In this document: positions 1-8,617 of the stretch, piece after piece
Numbering within the stretch: position 1 is the first letter of the stretch
Layout: each line of letters starts with the position of its first letter
Assembly (NCBI RefSeq): GCF_013044505.1
Contig: NZ_JABERD010000066.1
Location: 1-46,783, forward strand
Source: Streptomyces sp. S3(2020)
Lineage (GTDB): Bacteria > Actinomycetota > Actinomycetes > Streptomycetales > Streptomycetaceae
Direction of reading: 5' to 3'
Length of the DNA: 46,783 nucleotides
The notes under the pieces: model-generated
Database searches by the model: none
What the model saw: the letters and a program-made list of their open reading frames with translations, nothing else
Told to the model about the DNA's origin: nothing
Translations under genes and position numbers: made by a program

Positions 1-2
1 AG

Positions 3-497
3 ATGTTTATAAGCGACAGCCTCTACGCCCTCCACCACCGCGACCGCGACCTCACCGACCTCCACCCGGCCCGCGCCTACCGGCGCGGCTGGCGGCTCAA
101 CGCGCTCCCCGCCCTGAGACTGTGGACGCCCCTGCTCACCTGGCTCACGGTCATCGCCTTCACCCTCACCCACTTCTCCGCGACCGGCCTGCCGCGCTGG
201 TGGGCGGGGCTGCTCGCGGCGATCGGCCTCGGCTCGCTCCTCTGGGGAGCCCACGCACTCGTCCTGACCTCCCTCTTCAGCTTCCGCACCCGCGACACCG
301 CCCGCCTCGCCGGGTACTTCCTCTTCCGGCACGGCCGCGCCACCCTCGCCACCGCCTCGCTGCTCGTCCTGACTGCCGCGGGGACCGCCCTGCTCACCGA
401 GGCCCTGCCCGCCCTGCTGGCCGCCCCGCTGCTGCTGTCCCTGCTGCACGGCAGCCGCGCGGTCATCGCCGAGACCCAGGAGGACTTCACCGTATGA
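3..497 (+). CDS. YesL/DUF624-family membrane protein, 5' end outside the window
   Basis: The visible 164 codons encode an integral membrane protein of the YesL/DUF624 type, small multi-pass proteins that usually sit in carbohydrate-uptake operons and whose biochemical role is not established. Hydrophobic segments lie at about residues 37-58, 65-92 and 112-145. The family is normally around 200 residues, and the visible part begins in the cytosolic loop that follows the first helices, so the ATG at position 3 is probably internal and the true start lies upstream of the window. The stop overlaps the start of the GH42 gene (ATGA), which means translational coupling. Upstream sugar ABC-transporter genes would be expected just outside the window. 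Confidence 0.72.
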   Translation: MFISDSLYALHHRDRDLTDLHPARAYRRGWRLNALPALRLWTPLLTWLTVIAFTLTHFSATGLPRWWAGLLAAIGLGSLLWGAHALVLTSLFSFRTRDTARLAGYFLFRHGRATLATASLLVLTAAGTALLTEALPALLAAPLLLSLLHGSRAVIAETQEDFTV

Positions 498-2497
498 GTC
501 GCAAGATCCGGTACGGCGGCGACTACAACCCCGAGCAATGGCCGCAGCACATCCGGGACGAGGACCACCGTCTGTTCACCCGGGCCGGTATCGACACCCT
601 CACCGTCGGCGTCTTCTCCTGGTCGCTCACCCAACCCGCCGAGGACACCTACGACTTCACCGTCCTGGACCGCGTCCTGGACCGCGCCGCCGCCGAGGGC
701 CGCCAGGTCTGCCTCGCCACCGGCACCGCGGCCCTCCCGCCGTGGCTCGCCAAGAAGCACCCCGAGGTCAACCGCACCGACTTCGAGGGCCGCCGCCACC
801 GCTACGGCCAGCGCCACAACTTCTGCCCCAGCTCACCGGCGTACCGCCGCCTCTCGACGGCGCTGGCCGCACGCCTGGCCGAACGGTACGCCGAGCACCC
901 CGCGTTGCTCGCCTGGCACATCAACAACGAGTACGGCGGCGTCTGCTACTGCGAGATATGCGCGGAAGCGTTCCGGGACTGGCTGCGCGACAAGTACGGG
1001 GACACCCTCGACGCCCTCAACGACGCCTGGTGGACCACCTTCTGGTCGCACCGCTACACCGACTGGTCCGAGATCGAACCCCCCAGCGCCCTCACCGAGC
1101 ACTGGCGCGGCCCCGACCACACCGCCTTCCAGGGCATCACCCTCGACTACTTCCGCTTCACCACCGACGCCCTGCTCGGCTGCTTCCTCGCCGAGAAGGA
1201 GGTGATCCGCGCCCACGACCCGCACACCCCGGTCACCACCAACTTCATGGGCATGTTTCGCCCCCTCGACTACCACCGCTGGGCCCCGCACCTCGACTTC
1301 GCCTCCTGGGACAGCTACCCGCCCCTCGACGCCCCGCCGACCCGGCCCGCCCTGGCCCATGACCTGATGCGCGGCCTGAAGGACGGCGCCCCGTTCTGGC
1401 TGATGGAGCAGACCCCGTCCACGACCGCGTGCCGGGACGTCAACCCCCTGCGACGGCCGGGGGAGTTGAGGCTCGCCACCTTCCAGGCCGTCGCCCACGG
1501 CGCCGACGCCGCCCTCTACTTCCAGCTGCGCGCCTCCCGCGGCGCCTGCGAGAAGTACCACGGCGCGGTCATCGGACACGCGGGCCGCGACGACACCCGG
1601 GTCTTCCGCGAAGTGGCCGCACTGGGAGCGGAGTTGGCGGCCCTGGGTGACGCCACGCTCGGCGCCCGCACCCCCGCCCGCACCGCCCTGCTCTTCGACT
1701 GGGACAGCTGGTGGGCCCTGGAGATCTCCGACGGGCCCTCCCGGCTGGTCAAGTACCAGGACGTCGTCCACGCCTACTACCGCGCCGCCCGCGAGGCCGG
1801 TGCCGACGTGGACGTCGTCCCGCAGACCGCCGACCTGACCTCGTACGACGTTGTCCTCGCCCCCGTCCTGCACCTGGTCAAGGGCGACCTCGCCGAGCGC
1901 CTCGAAGCGGTCGCCGCACGCGGCGGCACGGTCCTGACCACGTTCCTCTCAGGGCGCGGCGACGAGCACGACCGGGCGTTCCTCACCGACGTACCAGGAC
2001 CCCTCGCTCCCCTGACGGGCATACGGATCGACGAATGGGACTCCCGGCCACCGGAGTTCACCCAGCCCGTACCCGAGCTGGGCTCGCAGGCCCGCCTCGT
2101 CTTCGAGATCGTCCGGCTGCGCGGCGCCGAGCCCGTCGCCACCTACGGCACCGACTTCTACGCGGGCACCCCGGCCGTCACCCGCAACGCGTTCGGAGAC
2201 GGCGAGGCCTGGTACGTGGCCACCGCCCTCGACCAGCCCGGCGTCGACGAGGTGGTCCGCCGCGTCCTCGCCCGCCACGACCTGCTCGGCCCCTACGCCG
2301 ACCACCCGGGCGTCGAGACCGCGACCCGGATCACCCCCGACGGCACCCGCCTCCTCTTCCTCCTCAACCACACCCCCGAACCGGCCCACCTCACCGCCCG
2401 CACCACCGCCACCGACCTGCTCACCGGCAAGCGGACCGAGGAGGGCGACCCCCTGACCCTCGACCCGCTGGGCACGGTGATCCTGCGGACCGCGTAG
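494..2497 (+). CDS. GH42 beta-galactosidase
   Basis: A 667-residue glycoside hydrolase family 42 beta-galactosidase that removes terminal beta-galactosyl residues from oligosaccharides, probably in the cytoplasm since no signal peptide is seen. The N-terminal YGGDYNPEQW motif is typical of the family. The acid/base glutamate is E146 in INNEYGG and the nucleophile is E305 in LMEQTP. C111, C151, C153 and C156 reproduce the zinc-binding cysteine set known in some GH42 enzymes. The TIM barrel is followed by the trimerisation and C-terminal beta domains. The open frame extends upstream to 122, but that part lies over the membrane-protein gene; the ATG at 494 overlaps that gene's stop and starts the conserved N-terminus. 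It ends 6 bp from the convergent GH67 gene. Confidence 0.95.
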   Translation: MSRKIRYGGDYNPEQWPQHIRDEDHRLFTRAGIDTLTVGVFSWSLTQPAEDTYDFTVLDRVLDRAAAEGRQVCLATGTAALPPWLAKKHPEVNRTDFEGRRHRYGQRHNFCPSSPAYRRLSTALAARLAERYAEHPALLAWHINNEYGGVCYCEICAEAFRDWLRDKYGDTLDALNDAWWTTFWSHRYTDWSEIEPPSALTEHWRGPDHTAFQGITLDYFRFTTDALLGCFLAEKEVIRAHDPHTPVTTNFMGMFRPLDYHRWAPHLDFASWDSYPPLDAPPTRPALAHDLMRGLKDGAPFWLMEQTPSTTACRDVNPLRRPGELRLATFQAVAHGADAALYFQLRASRGACEKYHGAVIGHAGRDDTRVFREVAALGAELAALGDATLGARTPARTALLFDWDSWWALEISDGPSRLVKYQDVVHAYYRAAREAGADVDVVPQTADLTSYDVVLAPVLHLVKGDLAERLEAVAARGGTVLTTFLSGRGDEHDRAFLTDVPGPLAPLTGIRIDEWDSRPPEFTQPVPELGSQARLVFEIVRLRGAEPVATYGTDFYAGTPAVTRNAFGDGEAWYVATALDQPGVDEVVRRVLARHDLLGPYADHPGVETATRITPDGTRLLFLLNHTPEPAHLTARTTATDLLTGKRTEEGDPLTLDPLGTVILRTA

Positions 2498-2503
2498 CCG
2501 CGG

Positions 2504-4438
2504 CTAGGGGATCCGGCGCCCCCGGGCGTCCGGCACACCGGACTTCCGGAAGAAGTAGCTGTTGATCTGATCGCGCCACTCGCGGGCACTGCGGAGCTGC
2601 TCCTCGAACCGTTCCGCCACCCGCGAGTGGCGTTCGGCGTCCACCAGGCCCACGAGCGAGTCCCACACCCGCCGGGCGGCCTCCGCCTCCTCCACGCCCT
2701 CGAAGTGAGTGTCGTAGATGTGCTGGATCACGGTCCTGCCGCTGTGCAGCACATGCCCGTACGGCACATGGTGGAAGAACAGCAGCAGCTCGTCCGGACA
2801 GGTCTCCGGCGACTCGTACACCTCGGCCCAGGGCTTGGCGTACTGCGCCGCGTACCCCGTCCCGGTCGCCGCGCTCCGGTCCACGCCGACGCCGTCCCGG
2901 TCGGCGAAGTGGTAGGTCCCCCACGGGCTGTACTCGTATCCGTCCACGCCCGGCCCGTAGTGGTGACCGGGCTGCACCATGAAACCGACCCCGAGCGGCG
3001 CGGTGTACTTCTCGTACGTGCGCCACGACCCCTCCAGCACCGCGCGCACCCCCGCCGCCGGCTCCGTCCCGAAGGTGAGCCGGATCCACTCGTCGAGGAT
3101 CTCCAGCGGGTCCGCGTCGGGCTGCCAGGCCAGCCGGCCGAAGGTGTAGAGGTTCGCCTGGGCCAGCGGATGCCCGGTCCAGAACGGGTCGTCACCGACG
3201 TTGGAGACGGCGACCAACCCGCCGCGCGCCAATTCCCCGACAGAAGACCCCGGTTCGGGCCGGAACCGCAGCACCTCGCTCCACATCGGCCCCAGCCAGC
3301 ACACATGCCGCTGCTGCCCGGTGTACTCCTGCGTCGCCTGCAACTCCACCGCGAGCCGGGTGCCGGGCATCGCGCCGATCAGCGGTGAGACCGGCTCCCG
3401 TACCTGGAAGTCCATCGGCCCGTGCTTGACCTGGAGCACGGCGTTCGACGCGAACTCCCCGTCCAGCGGCACGAAATGGTCGTACGCGGCCCGCGCCCGG
3501 TCCGTCGTCCGGTCCCGCCAGTCCTGCCGGTGGTCGTAGACGAAGGCCCGCCAGTGGACCGTGCCGCCGTACGGCTCCAGTGCGGCAGCCAGCATGTTCG
3601 CCCCGTCGGCGTGCGAGCGGCCGTAGGCGAAGGGCCCCGGTTGGCCCTCCGAGTCGGCCTTCACCACGTACCCGCCGAAGTCCGGTACCGCCTCGTACAC
3701 GCGCCCGGTCACCTCGGCCCACCACGCCCGCACCTCCTCGTCGAGCGGATCGGCCGTCGCGAGCCCGCCGAGCACGACCGGCGCGGCGAAGCTCACGGAC
3801 AGATGCGTCCGGATCCCGTACTCCCTGAACGCGCCCGCGAGCGCGGCGACTTCACCGATCCGGTCGGTCAGCAGATGGGCCTCGGCCTCGTGCACGTTGA
3901 CGTTGTTCACGGCCACGGCGTTGATCCCGCAGGAGGCGAGCAGCCTGCCGTACGCCAGGACCCGCTCCAGATCCCCGCGCGCCCGCCCGTCCTGCCAGAA
4001 CAGCGAGCCGCCCGCGTATCCGCGCTCCACCTGGCCCATCACCGGGTGCACGGACACGTTGTCCCAGTGGTCCAGCATGCGCAGCGCCGACTCGGGCCGG
4101 TGTGTGAGACGTTCGCAGGAGCCCTCGAAGGCCGCCTCCCCGAGCCGTACGACATGGAAGAAGCCGTGGAGCAACCCGGCCCCGCCGGACGCCGTGACGG
4201 TCGTACGGCCGTCACGGCGTCCGTATGTGAACGCCTCGCTCCCGTCCTCGCCGGTCAGCTCCAGCACCAGGTCGCAGTCGCCGTCCGGTACGACACTTCC
4301 CCCGAACCGTGCGCAGGACCGTGCCACTTCACGGCGGACTGTCTCCACCAGAGGACCCGCGCCACGGATGAGTGTCCGCCGGGTGCCGACCCGCCGGAAC
4401 ACCCCGTCCGGCAGCCAGGCGGCATCGACACCCCGCAT
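2504..4438 (-). CDS. aguA: GH67 alpha-glucuronidase
   Basis: A 644-residue GH67 alpha-glucuronidase that removes (4-O-methyl)-glucuronic acid from the non-reducing end of aldouronic acids released from glucuronoxylan. It has no signal peptide, so it probably acts inside the cell on imported oligosaccharides. The catalytic acid is E264 in KADSEGQPGP, and the general-base pair is D343 (VKHGPMDF) and E371 (ATQEYTGQ). All three lie exactly 21 residues before the equivalents known in the Geobacillus enzyme (E285, D364, E392). The ATG at 4438 has an AAGGGAG sequence upstream. Only 19 bp separate it from the stop of the GH92 gene, so the two form one operon. A glucuronidase cotranscribed with an alpha-mannosidase is an unusual pairing. 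Confidence 0.95.
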   Translation of the reverse strand: MRGVDAAWLPDGVFRRVGTRRTLIRGAGPLVETVRREVARSCARFGGSVVPDGDCDLVLELTGEDGSEAFTYGRRDGRTTVTASGGAGLLHGFFHVVRLGEAAFEGSCERLTHRPESALRMLDHWDNVSVHPVMGQVERGYAGGSLFWQDGRARGDLERVLAYGRLLASCGINAVAVNNVNVHEAEAHLLTDRIGEVAALAGAFREYGIRTHLSVSFAAPVVLGGLATADPLDEEVRAWWAEVTGRVYEAVPDFGGYVVKADSEGQPGPFAYGRSHADGANMLAAALEPYGGTVHWRAFVYDHRQDWRDRTTDRARAAYDHFVPLDGEFASNAVLQVKHGPMDFQVREPVSPLIGAMPGTRLAVELQATQEYTGQQRHVCWLGPMWSEVLRFRPEPGSSVGELARGGLVAVSNVGDDPFWTGHPLAQANLYTFGRLAWQPDADPLEILDEWIRLTFGTEPAAGVRAVLEGSWRTYEKYTAPLGVGFMVQPGHHYGPGVDGYEYSPWGTYHFADRDGVGVDRSAATGTGYAAQYAKPWAEVYESPETCPDELLLFFHHVPYGHVLHSGRTVIQHIYDTHFEGVEEAEAARRVWDSLVGLVDAERHSRVAERFEEQLRSAREWRDQINSYFFRKSGVPDARGRRIP

Positions 4439-4457
4439 GAGACCTCAACTCCCTTGC

Positions 4458-7400
4458 TCAGCCCAGCAGTTCGACCTCGGATACGGTTGCCTCGCCGTCC
4501 AGCACGAGGCGGTACCTCTCGTACGTACCCGGCGACCCCACCGTGAACGCGCGTGTCTGTCTGTCCCAGGCGAAGGATTCACCGGACCGCTCGTCCAGCG
4601 TCTTCCACCCGGTCCCGTCGGCAGACCCCTGGAGTACCCAACCCGTGGGCGCCTTCGTGCGGTCCACGGGCGAGGTGAGTGTGTACTGCACCCCCTTGAC
4701 CCCCTCGGTGACCGGCAACTCGACTGAGGACACCGCGACTTCGGTCGCCGACGTGTTGTCGAACAGCCCGCCCCCGCCCTTGAGCACATCCGCCCGGGGC
4801 GTCGGCACCTTGTCGTCCTGGGTGATCGACACCGGCGCCGCGTTCTTGCCGGTGCCCCAGGACGAGGGCCGCGGACCCATGTCGAAGGTCAGTGTGCCGC
4901 CCTTGGAGATCAGCGAGTGCGGAAGCGAAGTCGACGTCCAGGCCTTCCCGTTGACCTTCAGACCCTGCACATACACATTGCGGGTGCTGTTCTTCGGCGC
5001 CTGGACGACGAGGTCCCGTCCGTTCTCCAGATGCACCGTCGCCTTCGTGAACAGCGGTGAGCCGATCGCGTACTCGCCACTGCCCATCACCAGCGGATAG
5101 AAGCCCAGTGCGGAGAAGAGGAACCACGCCGACTGCTCGCCGTTGTCCTCGTCGCCGTGATAGCCCTGCCCGATCGCACTGCCGGTGTACAGCCGGGACA
5201 GCACCTCACGGACGTTGCGCTGGGTCTTCCACGGCTGACCCGCCGCGTCGTACATGTAGTTGACGTGGTGGGCGACCTGGTTGGAGTGCCCGTACATGCC
5301 CATGCGGACGTCCCGTGCCTCCGTCATCTCGTGGATGACCCCGCCGTAGGAGCCGACGAAGTCCGGCGAGGCCGTCTCCGGTGTGGCGAAGTACTCGTCG
5401 AGCTTGTCGGCGAGCCTGCTACGGCCGCCGTACAGGTTGGCCAGGCCCCGGCTGTCCTGCGGGGCGGTGAAGGCGTATCCCCAGCCATTGGTCTCCGTGT
5501 AGTCGTAGCCCCAGACGCGGGGGTCGTACTTCGACGACTCCACACGCCAGTCACCGCTGGGATCCCGCCCCTGGAAGAAGCCGGCCCGGGAATCGAAGAG
5601 GTTCACGTACTCGCGGGCCCGGTTGAGGAAGTACTCCGACTCCTCCGCGTACCGCTTCTCACCCGTCCTGCCGTACAGCGCCTGTCCCATCCGCGCGATG
5701 CCGTAGTCGTTCAGATAGCCCTCCAGTGCCCAGGACAGGCCCTCGTGCGTCCCGGTGCTGGTGTAGCCGAGGAACGGGGAGGTCTCCATCCCCTTGCGGC
5801 CCACGCCCGACGTCGGCGGCACGACGGTCGCGTTCTTCACGGCCGCCTCGTACGCCGACCTTGCGTCGAAGTCGACACCCTTGACGTACGCGTCCGCGAA
5901 GGCGACGTCCGAGGAGGTGCCGGTCATCAGGTCCGCGTAGCCGGGGGAGGACCAGCGCGAGGTCCATCCGCCGTCCTTGTACTGCTGCACGAACCCGTCG
6001 GCCATCTCACCCGCCTGAGAGGGCGTCAGCAGCGAGTACGCGGGCCATGTCGTCCGGTAGGTGTCCCAGAAGCCGTTGTTGACGTACACCTTGCCGTCGA
6101 CGATCTTCGCCCCGGTGTGGGTGGGGGTGTCGGGACCCGGCATCGGAGAGAACGGCGAGGCGTACCGGTACGTCGAACCGACCTTCTCGAAGCCGGAGTT
6201 GGGGTACAGGTACAGCCGGTACAGGCTGGAGTACAGCGTGGTCAGCTGGTCCCCGGTGGCGCCCTCGACCTCGACCTTGCCGAGCAGCCGGTCCCACTGC
6301 CGCTGGGCACGCGACTTCACCGTCTCGAAGGAGGTGCCGTCGGGGATCTCCTGGCGCAGGTTGTCCTTGGCCTGGTCGACGCTGATGAGCGAGGTCGCCA
6401 GCCGCAGGGTGACCGTGGCGGCGTCGAAGCGCAGATACCCCTTGACCCCGCTGGAGTCGCCCTCGACCACGGGCTTGTCGAAGACCCCGTAGACGAACAG
6501 CCGGGTCGCCCCCGTCGACAGCCCGGACTTCACGTCCGAGTACCCGGTGACGGTCCCGTTCTGCTTGTCGAGTGTCAGCCCCGCCTGGTCCGTCACGTTG
6601 TCGAAGAGGACACTCGCCTTGTCACCGGGGTAGGTGAAGCGCAGCGCCGCCGCATGGTCGGTCGGCGCCATCTCCGCCTTCAGCCCGTTCTCGAACCGCA
6701 CGCCGTAGTAGTACGGCCGCGCGGTCTCGTTCTCGTGCCGGAAGGCCAGCTCCCGCGCCTCGCGGCCGGTGTCCGGGACGCCGGCGGCCACGGACGGCAT
6801 CACCTGGAAGGTCTGCCGGTCGCCCATCCAGGGGCTCGGCTCGTGGCTCGCGCTGAACGCCTGGATGGTCGGCTGGTTGTCGTCGTTGTTGGCCCGCGCG
6901 TAGTCGTAGAGCCAACTGAGTGATCCGGCGTTGGTGACCGGCGTCCAGAAGTTGAAGCCATGGGGCACGGCGGTCGCGGGGAAGTTGTTGCCGCGGGAGA
7001 AGGCTCCGCTGGAGTTGGTGCCGCGGGTCGTGAGCGCGTAGTCGGACAGATGGGCCTTCGGTTTCTCGGGCGCCACGGGTTCGATCCGTACGTCGTCCAG
7101 CCAGCCGCGGAACTTCGCCGGGCCGCCGGGGGAGTCGTACGCCACCAGGATCCGGTCGACCGTCTTCCCGGCCGCCACCGACCCGATCCGCGAGGCCACG
7201 TCGTTCCACTGGTTGACGTACAGCACCTTCGCGGCGCCCTGCCCCCGCGGCGACAGCTCGAAGCCGTGCTGGTCACGGGCGCCGAGGCCGCTCAGATACG
7301 TGCCGTCCGTGAAGGCCAGGTCCACCGCCACGTTCGTCGCCGCGTAGTCCCGGTCGCCGTCCGCCATCGACGGGAAGACCCGGTACGCCAGCCGGGTGTC

Positions 7401-8228
7401 CCGGCCGACGGCCACGTTCACGTCGTAGACCTTGTTGTACGAGTACGCCCGCCCGTCCGCCGTGTGCCGCCCGGCGTACCGCAGCGCCCGCTTCCCGGTG
7501 AAGCCGGCCCGCGCCTTCGCGGTGGGGGAGCCGTTCGGGCCGCGGTCGACCAGGGAGAGCATGTCGGGCGGTACGGGCCCGTTGCCGCCGCCCGTGGAGA
7601 ACTGCACGTCGGCGAGTTGCAGGATGTCCGGGGCACCGTTGTTCGCGGTGACGTCGAGACGGAAGTGCCGGTACTCGGCCGGCTCCGCGAGGTCGTAGGA
7701 CTTCGTCTGGAAGCGCTCCGGGAAGGACTCCCCGGAGCGGGTGTCGAGGGTCTTCCAGTCCTTGCCGTCCGCCGAGCCCCGAAGGGTCCAGTCCCTGGGG
7801 TCGCGCTCGTCGTGGTCGTTGGCCGAGACGAGGGCGTACGTCACGATCTTCCTGGGCTTGTCCAGGTCGAACTCCACCCAGCCGGTGGGCTGGAACGCCA
7901 GCCACTTGGTGCCCGGCTCGCCGTCGGCGAGGTTGTCCTTCACCTCGCCGCCGGAGGTGTTCTCGGCGCTCGCGCGGACGTCCGTGACACGGTCGGTCAC
8001 ATTGCCCGGGATACCGCTGCTGTAGCCGCCGTCGACGCCCGAGGCGCGCTCCACCGTGTCGGTCCAGTCCGGAACCGGATCATCCGGTTCGAAGGACGAC
8101 GTGAACTCCCGGTCGGCGGCGGGCGCCTCCGGCAGGGCGACCGCCGCCCCCTGGGAACCCATGGCCAAAGCGAAGGCGGTCGTGAGAACGACCGCCGGAC
8201 CTCGTCTGTACCGAGCTCTGTGCCGCAT
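4458..8228 (-). CDS. Secreted GH92 alpha-mannosidase flanked by two F5/8 type C-like domains
   Basis: A large secreted protein of 1256 residues. The start chosen is the ATG at 8228, preceded by GGAGGG at 9 nt spacing; it gives a signal peptide with basic RHRARYRR and a hydrophobic stretch ending near VALPEAPA. A longer frame to 8333 would place non-signal sequence in front. Residues about 75-212 form an F5/8 type C (CBM32-like) domain, followed by a jelly-roll-like region and then the GH92 N-terminal and (alpha/alpha)6 catalytic domains. The GH92 signature GDEDNGEQSAWFLFSALGFYP carries the acidic residues of the active site; GH92 enzymes are calcium-dependent exo-alpha-mannosidases acting on N-glycans or fungal mannans. 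A second F5/8-like domain ends the protein and shares GSADG..WKTLD.RSGESF with the first. Confidence 0.93.
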   Translation of the reverse strand: MRHRARYRRGPAVVLTTAFALAMGSQGAAVALPEAPAADREFTSSFEPDDPVPDWTDTVERASGVDGGYSSGIPGNVTDRVTDVRASAENTSGGEVKDNLADGEPGTKWLAFQPTGWVEFDLDKPRKIVTYALVSANDHDERDPRDWTLRGSADGKDWKTLDTRSGESFPERFQTKSYDLAEPAEYRHFRLDVTANNGAPDILQLADVQFSTGGGNGPVPPDMLSLVDRGPNGSPTAKARAGFTGKRALRYAGRHTADGRAYSYNKVYDVNVAVGRDTRLAYRVFPSMADGDRDYAATNVAVDLAFTDGTYLSGLGARDQHGFELSPRGQGAAKVLYVNQWNDVASRIGSVAAGKTVDRILVAYDSPGGPAKFRGWLDDVRIEPVAPEKPKAHLSDYALTTRGTNSSGAFSRGNNFPATAVPHGFNFWTPVTNAGSLSWLYDYARANNDDNQPTIQAFSASHEPSPWMGDRQTFQVMPSVAAGVPDTGREARELAFRHENETARPYYYGVRFENGLKAEMAPTDHAAALRFTYPGDKASVLFDNVTDQAGLTLDKQNGTVTGYSDVKSGLSTGATRLFVYGVFDKPVVEGDSSGVKGYLRFDAATVTLRLATSLISVDQAKDNLRQEIPDGTSFETVKSRAQRQWDRLLGKVEVEGATGDQLTTLYSSLYRLYLYPNSGFEKVGSTYRYASPFSPMPGPDTPTHTGAKIVDGKVYVNNGFWDTYRTTWPAYSLLTPSQAGEMADGFVQQYKDGGWTSRWSSPGYADLMTGTSSDVAFADAYVKGVDFDARSAYEAAVKNATVVPPTSGVGRKGMETSPFLGYTSTGTHEGLSWALEGYLNDYGIARMGQALYGRTGEKRYAEESEYFLNRAREYVNLFDSRAGFFQGRDPSGDWRVESSKYDPRVWGYDYTETNGWGYAFTAPQDSRGLANLYGGRSRLADKLDEYFATPETASPDFVGSYGGVIHEMTEARDVRMGMYGHSNQVAHHVNYMYDAAGQPWKTQRNVREVLSRLYTGSAIGQGYHGDEDNGEQSAWFLFSALGFYPLVMGSGEYAIGSPLFTKATVHLENGRDLVVQAPKNSTRNVYVQGLKVNGKAWTSTSLPHSLISKGGTLTFDMGPRPSSWGTGKNAAPVSITQDDKVPTPRADVLKGGGGLFDNTSATEVAVSSVELPVTEGVKGVQYTLTSPVDRTKAPTGWVLQGSADGTGWKTLDERSGESFAWDRQTRAFTVGSPGTYERYRLVLDGEATVSEVELLG

Positions 8229-8253
8229 GCGCCAGCACCCTCCTGCCATCGCG

Positions 8254-8265
8254 GACAACGTTGTC
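8254..8265. promoter_or_regulatory. Perfect 12-bp palindromic operator upstream of the GH92 gene
   Basis: GACAACGTTGTC is a perfect palindrome with a central CG, the form expected of a LacI-family operator. It lies 26-37 nt upstream of the GH92 start and just downstream of the predicted transcription start, a place suited to roadblock repression. A one-mismatch copy occurs at 29359-29370. Binding is inferred. Confidence 0.6.
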
Positions 8266-8286
8266 AACTTCGATGCGCAAGGATCA

Positions 8287-8315
8287 GTTGTGGCCCAAGT
8301 GGTCGGCGGTGTCAA
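8287..8315 (-). promoter_or_regulatory. Candidate promoter of the GH92-GH67 operon
   Basis: On the minus strand a consensus -35 TTGACA (8315-8310) is followed after 17 bp by CACAAC (8292-8287), a weak -10. This puts the transcription start near 8280, upstream of the palindrome at 8254-8265. Confidence 0.45.
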
Positions 8316-8438
8316 GGGTGTTGGGTGTGGCATTCGGGCGCAATGCCGGGGATATTTCCGTCAGTCGGTGCACAGCCCGCACATATTTCCGGGAGGTCTC
8401 AACTCGGAAAAGACCCATGGCCAACCTTGCATTCGATC

Positions 8439-8468
8439 TTGCTCCGTTGGCGGGAAGTGGACTATACC
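8439..8468 (+). promoter_or_regulatory. Candidate ngcE promoter
   Basis: TTGCTC (8439-8444), an 18-bp spacer and TATACC (8463-8468) form the best sigma-70-like promoter between the GH92 gene and ngcE. The implied transcript has an untranslated leader of about 140 nt. The -10 lies inside the DasR-like box at 8456-8471. Confidence 0.45.
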
Positions 8469-8471
8469 TGT
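8456..8471. promoter_or_regulatory. DasR-type box (dre) in front of ngcE
   Basis: AGTGGACTATACCTGT matches the DasR consensus AGTGGTCTAGACCACT at 12 of 16 positions, including the whole AGTGG half and the central CTA. DasR is the GntR-family repressor of aminosugar genes in Streptomyces and releases DNA on binding glucosamine-6-phosphate. Control of an N-acetylglucosamine/chitobiose importer by it fits well. The box covers the predicted -10. Confidence 0.65.
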
Positions 8472-8491
8472 CGGCGATTCACCCGATCCGT

Positions 8492-8509
8492 TCGACCCAC
8501 GCGGGTCGA
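8492..8509. repeat. 18-bp inverted repeat in the ngcE leader
   Basis: TCGACCC and GGGTCGA flank ACGC. The repeat lies between the predicted promoter and the ngcE start, so it could be a second operator, for instance for the neighbouring ROK regulator, or a small RNA hairpin in the leader. Neither is shown. Confidence 0.4.
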
Positions 8510-8617
8510 GTGTTTCCGTACGATCCGCACTTCCTGCACGACCCAGCATGACCCGATCGCGGTGCCCGGGAGGATCCGGTTCACCGCCTGAGTCCTGGAG
8601 AAGGCGAGGACTTGAGC

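Noticed and set aside
122..493. Upstream extension of the GH42 frame
   Set aside because: The translation there is Pro/Arg-rich and lies over the membrane-protein gene; the ATG at 494 begins the conserved enzyme.
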